Shown here: positions 61,105 to 64,000 of the stretch, one piece after another | Position numbering within the stretch: the first letter of the stretch is position 1 | Layout: every line of letters begins with the position of its first letter | The notes under the pieces: model-generated | Told to the model about the DNA's origin: nothing | What the model saw: only the letters and a program-made list of their open reading frames with translations | The model's database searches: none | Program-made: the position numbers and the translations under genes | Origin: Stagnimonas sp965279705 | Lineage (GTDB): Bacteria > Pseudomonadota > Gammaproteobacteria > Nevskiales > Nevskiaceae | Length of the DNA: 64,000 nt | Reading direction: 5' to 3' | Assembly: GCA_965279705.1 (NCBI GenBank) | Contig: OZ257257.1 | Span: 992,001 to 1,056,000 of the forward strand

Positions 61105-63891
61105 ATGAACACCGACGACACCCGCACGGGCAAAACGCCGCTGATTTTTGCGGTCATCGGCTTCTTCGTGGGCATGGCTACGGGCAGCAACGGCGGCTTT
61201 TTGCTCGGCGCACTCGCGGGTTGGGCCTTGGGCTTGGCCTGGGCGCAGCAGGGTGTGCTGCGCCGCTTGCAGGCGCGCATCGAGGGCTTGGAACGGGCGC
61301 GCTGGCAGTCCGCCGGCGCTGTGGACGCACCTGCGAAAAAAGCGGTAGCTGTTCCGACGCCGTCTGTTTCGGTACCTCCGGTCGCTGTGTCGCCTGTGAA
61401 CGATGAGCCGAGCGCCCCCATGGCTGCGCCTGTTCCCGCGCCGGCGAAGCCTTTGCCAGAGCCATCCACCTGGGTGCCACCAGCACCGGCACCGCCCAGC
61501 GCCATCGAGCAGGGCATTGCCCTGGCCTGGGACTGGCTGCGCGGCGGTAATCCGCTGGCGAAGATCGGTGTGGTGATCCTGTTCTTCGGCGCGGTGTTCC
61601 TGGTCAAGTACGCGGCCGAGCACAGCCTGTTCCCCATCGAGCTGCGCTTTGCCGGGTTGGGTGCGGGTGCTGTCGCATTGCTGGTGATCGGCTGGCGCCT
61701 GCGCACGCGCACACCCGGCTATGCGCAAATCCTGCAGGGCGGCGGCATTGCTGGCTTGTATCTCGTCACCTTTGCGGCGGCACGCCTCTACCACTTGTTG
61801 CCGTTGCCTCTGGCGCTGGCGGTGATGGTGGCCGTCGCAGTGCTCGCGGCACTCTTGGCCGTCGCACAGAACGCGCTGGCGATGGCGGTGATCGGCACAG
61901 GCGGCGGTTTTCTCGCACCGCTCTTGGTCAGCACCGGCAGCGGTAATCACATTGCGCTGTTCACCTATTACGCCATCCTCAATCTCGGCGTGTTTACCGT
62001 CGCCTGGTTCCGTGCCTGGCGGGTGCTGAATCTGCTGGGCCTGCTGTTCACCTTTGGCATCGTCGGCGTGTTTCGCGGTACCGGCTATGAAGCTGAAAAG
62101 CTCATCAGCACCGATGCGTTCGTACTGCTGTTTTTCGGCATGTATGTGGCCGTCTCCATCCTGTTCGCGCTGCGCCAGAAACCAGATCTCAAAGGCGCTG
62201 TCTCGGCCTCCTTGGTATTCGGTCTGCCGGTAGCGGCTTTCGGCATCCATGCCTCGCTGTGGCGCGGCACCGAGTATGCGTTGGCGTGGAGCGCGCTCGG
62301 CTTCGGCGCGTTCTACATCGCACTGGCCACGGTGTTGTGGAACCGCCAGCGCGAACACCTGCGTCTGCTTTGCGAGGCCTTTGCAGCGCTCGGCGTGATC
62401 TTCACCAGCCTCGCCGTACCGCTCGCTTTCGACGAACACGCGACCGCAGCGATGTGGGCGGTAGAAGGCGCAGGCCTGATGTGGCTGGGGGTGAAGCAGG
62501 ATCGCAAGCTGGCGCGGGCGTTCTCCGTATTGCTGCAAGTCGGCGGCACACTGGCCTTCCTGAAGCATGGAATGGTGACGGCCGAGGCGCTGCCGATCGC
62601 CAACAGTCAGTGCATCGGCCTGCTGGTGCTAGGCGTCTCTGCGCTGCTGAGCGGGCACTGGCTGCGGCGCGAAGGGCAGACCGTACCCGCGTGGGAACAG
62701 AGCTGGAGCCTGCTGGCGATGCTGGCCGGCACGCTGTGGATCAGTCTCGCGGGTCTAGGTGAAATCTCGCGGGTGCTGGAGTCTGTCGAGGCCGGTGCGA
62801 CGCTGGCCTGGCTCTCGCTGCTGGCCCTGGTCTGGCAGGCACTGTCGCGGCGGCTCGCGTGGCCGCTGTTCGACCATCTGGCCATTGCGCTGATGGCGGT
62901 TGCCGCCGTGCTGGCGGTGCAGCTTGCCCTGCACCTGCCGACACGCGAAATGCTCGCGGCCTGGGACGACTCGATGCAGCTGTCGGCCACGCAAAGTGTG
63001 CTGCCGCATTCCGCCAGTCTCGCGGGCTGGCTCGGTTGGCCGCTGTGGTGCCTGGCGCAGTACCGCCTGTTATGGCGTCGCGAGCCGGCCGGGCCGCTGC
63101 TGTTTGCGCAGCACGTCGTCACCGGCCTGTTGCTGCTGACGCTACTGATCTGGGAGGCCACCTGGCAGGTGCAGGCCGCGCAGCCGCTGGGCTTCTGGCA
63201 ATGGCTGCCGGGTGCGGCCTTGCTCATCGCCACGCTCGCGCTGCTCACCCGCACTGCGCTCGTACCCGCATGGCCGCTGGCGAGTCATGCGCAGGCTTAT
63301 CGCTTGGGCGTGGGTTGGCCGGTGGCTGCTGCCAGTGCGCTGTGGCTGGTGCTGGCCAACGCCAGCAGCGCCGGCAGTGCTGCGCCGTTGCCGACCTGGC
63401 CGCTGCTGAATCCACTCGATCTCGCCAGCGTCGGCCTGCTGTTGGCGCTGGCGCGTTATGGCATACAAGCTGCGGCACGCGAGCACTTGGCCTTGCAGCC
63501 GCGCGTGCTGCTCGCGGGTTTGGCGGCACTGGTGTTTCTCTGGATGAACGCGGCTCTGGTGCGCGGCCTGCATTACGGCATCGACACACCCCTGTTCGGG
63601 CAGGGCGCGCTGCACTCCACCGTTTTGCAGGCAGCGCTCTCGGTGTTCTGGAGCCTGCTGGCGTTTGCGGTGATGGTGTTCGCCTCCCGCAAGGCGCTGC
63701 GCGTGGTGTGGCTGGCGGGTGCGGCCTTGATGGCGGTGGTGGTGGTCAAGCTGTTTGTCATCGACACCGCCGGCAGCGGCACGCTGGCGCGCATCGTCGC
63801 GTTCTTCTCGGTTGGCGGCATTCTTCTGGTCACCGGCTATTTCTCGCCGCTGCCACCTGCGATGGTGCAAGACGAAGTGGAGGCCGCATGA
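61105..63891 (+). CDS. DUF2339 large polytopic membrane protein
   Basis: A 928-aa inner-membrane protein with about 25 hydrophobic segments. The N-terminus has one or two membrane segments and a Pro/Ala-rich linker (about 80-130), then the DUF2339 core with WDWLRGGNPLAKIGVVILFFG and AVFLVKYAAEHSLFPIELRF. The function of the family is not established. Its stop overlaps the start of a DUF3999-like gene, the usual neighbour of DUF2339 genes. Confidence 0.93.
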   Translation: MNTDDTRTGKTPLIFAVIGFFVGMATGSNGGFLLGALAGWALGLAWAQQGVLRRLQARIEGLERARWQSAGAVDAPAKKAVAVPTPSVSVPPVAVSPVNDEPSAPMAAPVPAPAKPLPEPSTWVPPAPAPPSAIEQGIALAWDWLRGGNPLAKIGVVILFFGAVFLVKYAAEHSLFPIELRFAGLGAGAVALLVIGWRLRTRTPGYAQILQGGGIAGLYLVTFAAARLYHLLPLPLALAVMVAVAVLAALLAVAQNALAMAVIGTGGGFLAPLLVSTGSGNHIALFTYYAILNLGVFTVAWFRAWRVLNLLGLLFTFGIVGVFRGTGYEAEKLISTDAFVLLFFGMYVAVSILFALRQKPDLKGAVSASLVFGLPVAAFGIHASLWRGTEYALAWSALGFGAFYIALATVLWNRQREHLRLLCEAFAALGVIFTSLAVPLAFDEHATAAMWAVEGAGLMWLGVKQDRKLARAFSVLLQVGGTLAFLKHGMVTAEALPIANSQCIGLLVLGVSALLSGHWLRREGQTVPAWEQSWSLLAMLAGTLWISLAGLGEISRVLESVEAGATLAWLSLLALVWQALSRRLAWPLFDHLAIALMAVAAVLAVQLALHLPTREMLAAWDDSMQLSATQSVLPHSASLAGWLGWPLWCLAQYRLLWRREPAGPLLFAQHVVTGLLLLTLLIWEATWQVQAAQPLGFWQWLPGAALLIATLALLTRTALVPAWPLASHAQAYRLGVGWPVAAASALWLVLANASSAGSAAPLPTWPLLNPLDLASVGLLLALARYGIQAAAREHLALQPRVLLAGLAALVFLWMNAALVRGLHYGIDTPLFGQGALHSTVLQAALSVFWSLLAFAVMVFASRKALRVVWLAGAALMAVVVVKLFVIDTAGSGTLARIVAFFSVGGILLVTGYFSPLPPAMVQDEVEAA

Positions 63892-64000
63892 GGCGCGCAC
63901 ATTCAAAAAAGGCAATGACCTTCGCAGCCAGTCTGTGGCTGACGGTGCTGCCTGCCATCGCTGCCGAGCCCTTGCAGGTGCAGCAGTTTGCCGAAGCGAT
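63888..64000 (+). CDS. Probable DUF3999 protein, 3' truncated by window edge
   Basis: Start of an exported protein: MRRAHSKKAMTFAASLWLTV then LPAIAAEPLQVQQFAEA, a signal peptide with cleavage near AIAA. The ATG overlaps the DUF2339 stop (ATGA). DUF3999 is inferred mainly from this conserved pairing, since only about 37 residues are visible. Confidence 0.65.
   Translation, partial: MRRAHSKKAMTFAASLWLTVLPAIAAEPLQVQQFAEA

Noticed and set aside
1..64000. Search for CRISPR arrays, insertion sequences, prophage genes, defence systems and secondary metabolite clusters.
   Set aside because: No spaced direct repeats, transposase, integrase or recognised defence genes were seen; the window is core and envelope/motility content.

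Overview
The window is a high-GC bacterial chromosome segment, densely packed and read mostly as tightly overlapping operons. It has no rRNA or tRNA genes, no insertion sequence and no CRISPR array that I could see. The gene set (lipid A/Kdo genes, RNase E, a type II secretion operon, FlhF/FlhG, CheZ and RpoN-type flagellar promoters) points to a Gammaproteobacterium. The flagellar layout is of the Pseudomonas/Vibrio polar-flagellum type. A Nevskiales/Xanthomonadales-like lineage is only a guess from overall flavour.

Layout. (1) 1-8146: two aminoacyl-tRNA synthetases (gltX, entering from the left edge, and thrS), then a run of exported hydrolases: a lipoprotein-type oligopeptidase B, an M23 peptidase and an S9 peptidase. 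(2) 8156-13254: a HIT protein on the minus strand, then an envelope cluster msbA-lpxK-phosphatase-ycaR-kdsB for lipid A and Kdo. A 143-bp palindromic element sits inside this cluster. (3) 13321-19459: rne on the minus strand faces a divergent rluC with an unusually long disordered N-terminus, followed by a HAD phosphatase. (4) 19493-24289: a zinc-type CDF exporter and maf on the minus strand, then yceD-rpmF-plsX and a Bcr/CflA-like exporter. (5) 24281-35959: small envelope proteins, an AsmA-like protein and a minus-strand gspC-D-E-F operon, divergent from a CHASE2 class III nucleotide cyclase and a small membrane protein.

(6) 36109-58679: the flagellar/chemotaxis block, fliEFGHIJK, fliLMNOPQR-flhB, then flhA-flhF-flhG-fliA-cheY-cheZ-cheA-motA. 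Three sigma-54-like sites with the same CGGCTTGC core precede fliE, fliL and flhA, so the block appears to be three RpoN-driven units. Between flhB and flhA lie a possible structured RNA, an entericidin, a small secreted protein and a GNAT acetyltransferase. A 32-codon open frame exactly fills the fliP-fliQ gap, with stop/start overlaps on both sides. The block stops abruptly: cheB and motB are absent, and motA overlaps the end of an opposing lipoprotein gene.

(7) 58676-64000: a beta-propeller-like lipoprotein, a class II DAHP synthase, a large DUF2339 membrane protein and the start of its usual DUF3999 partner, cut by the right edge.

The most interesting items are the fliP-fliQ micro-ORF, the shared CheY-docking-like peptide in FliM, CheA (which seems to lack a P2 domain) and CheZ, the trio of sigma-54 sites, the palindromic element at 12123-12265, the extended RluC and the candidate RNA after flhB. 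I did not identify a wholly new defence or mobile system.
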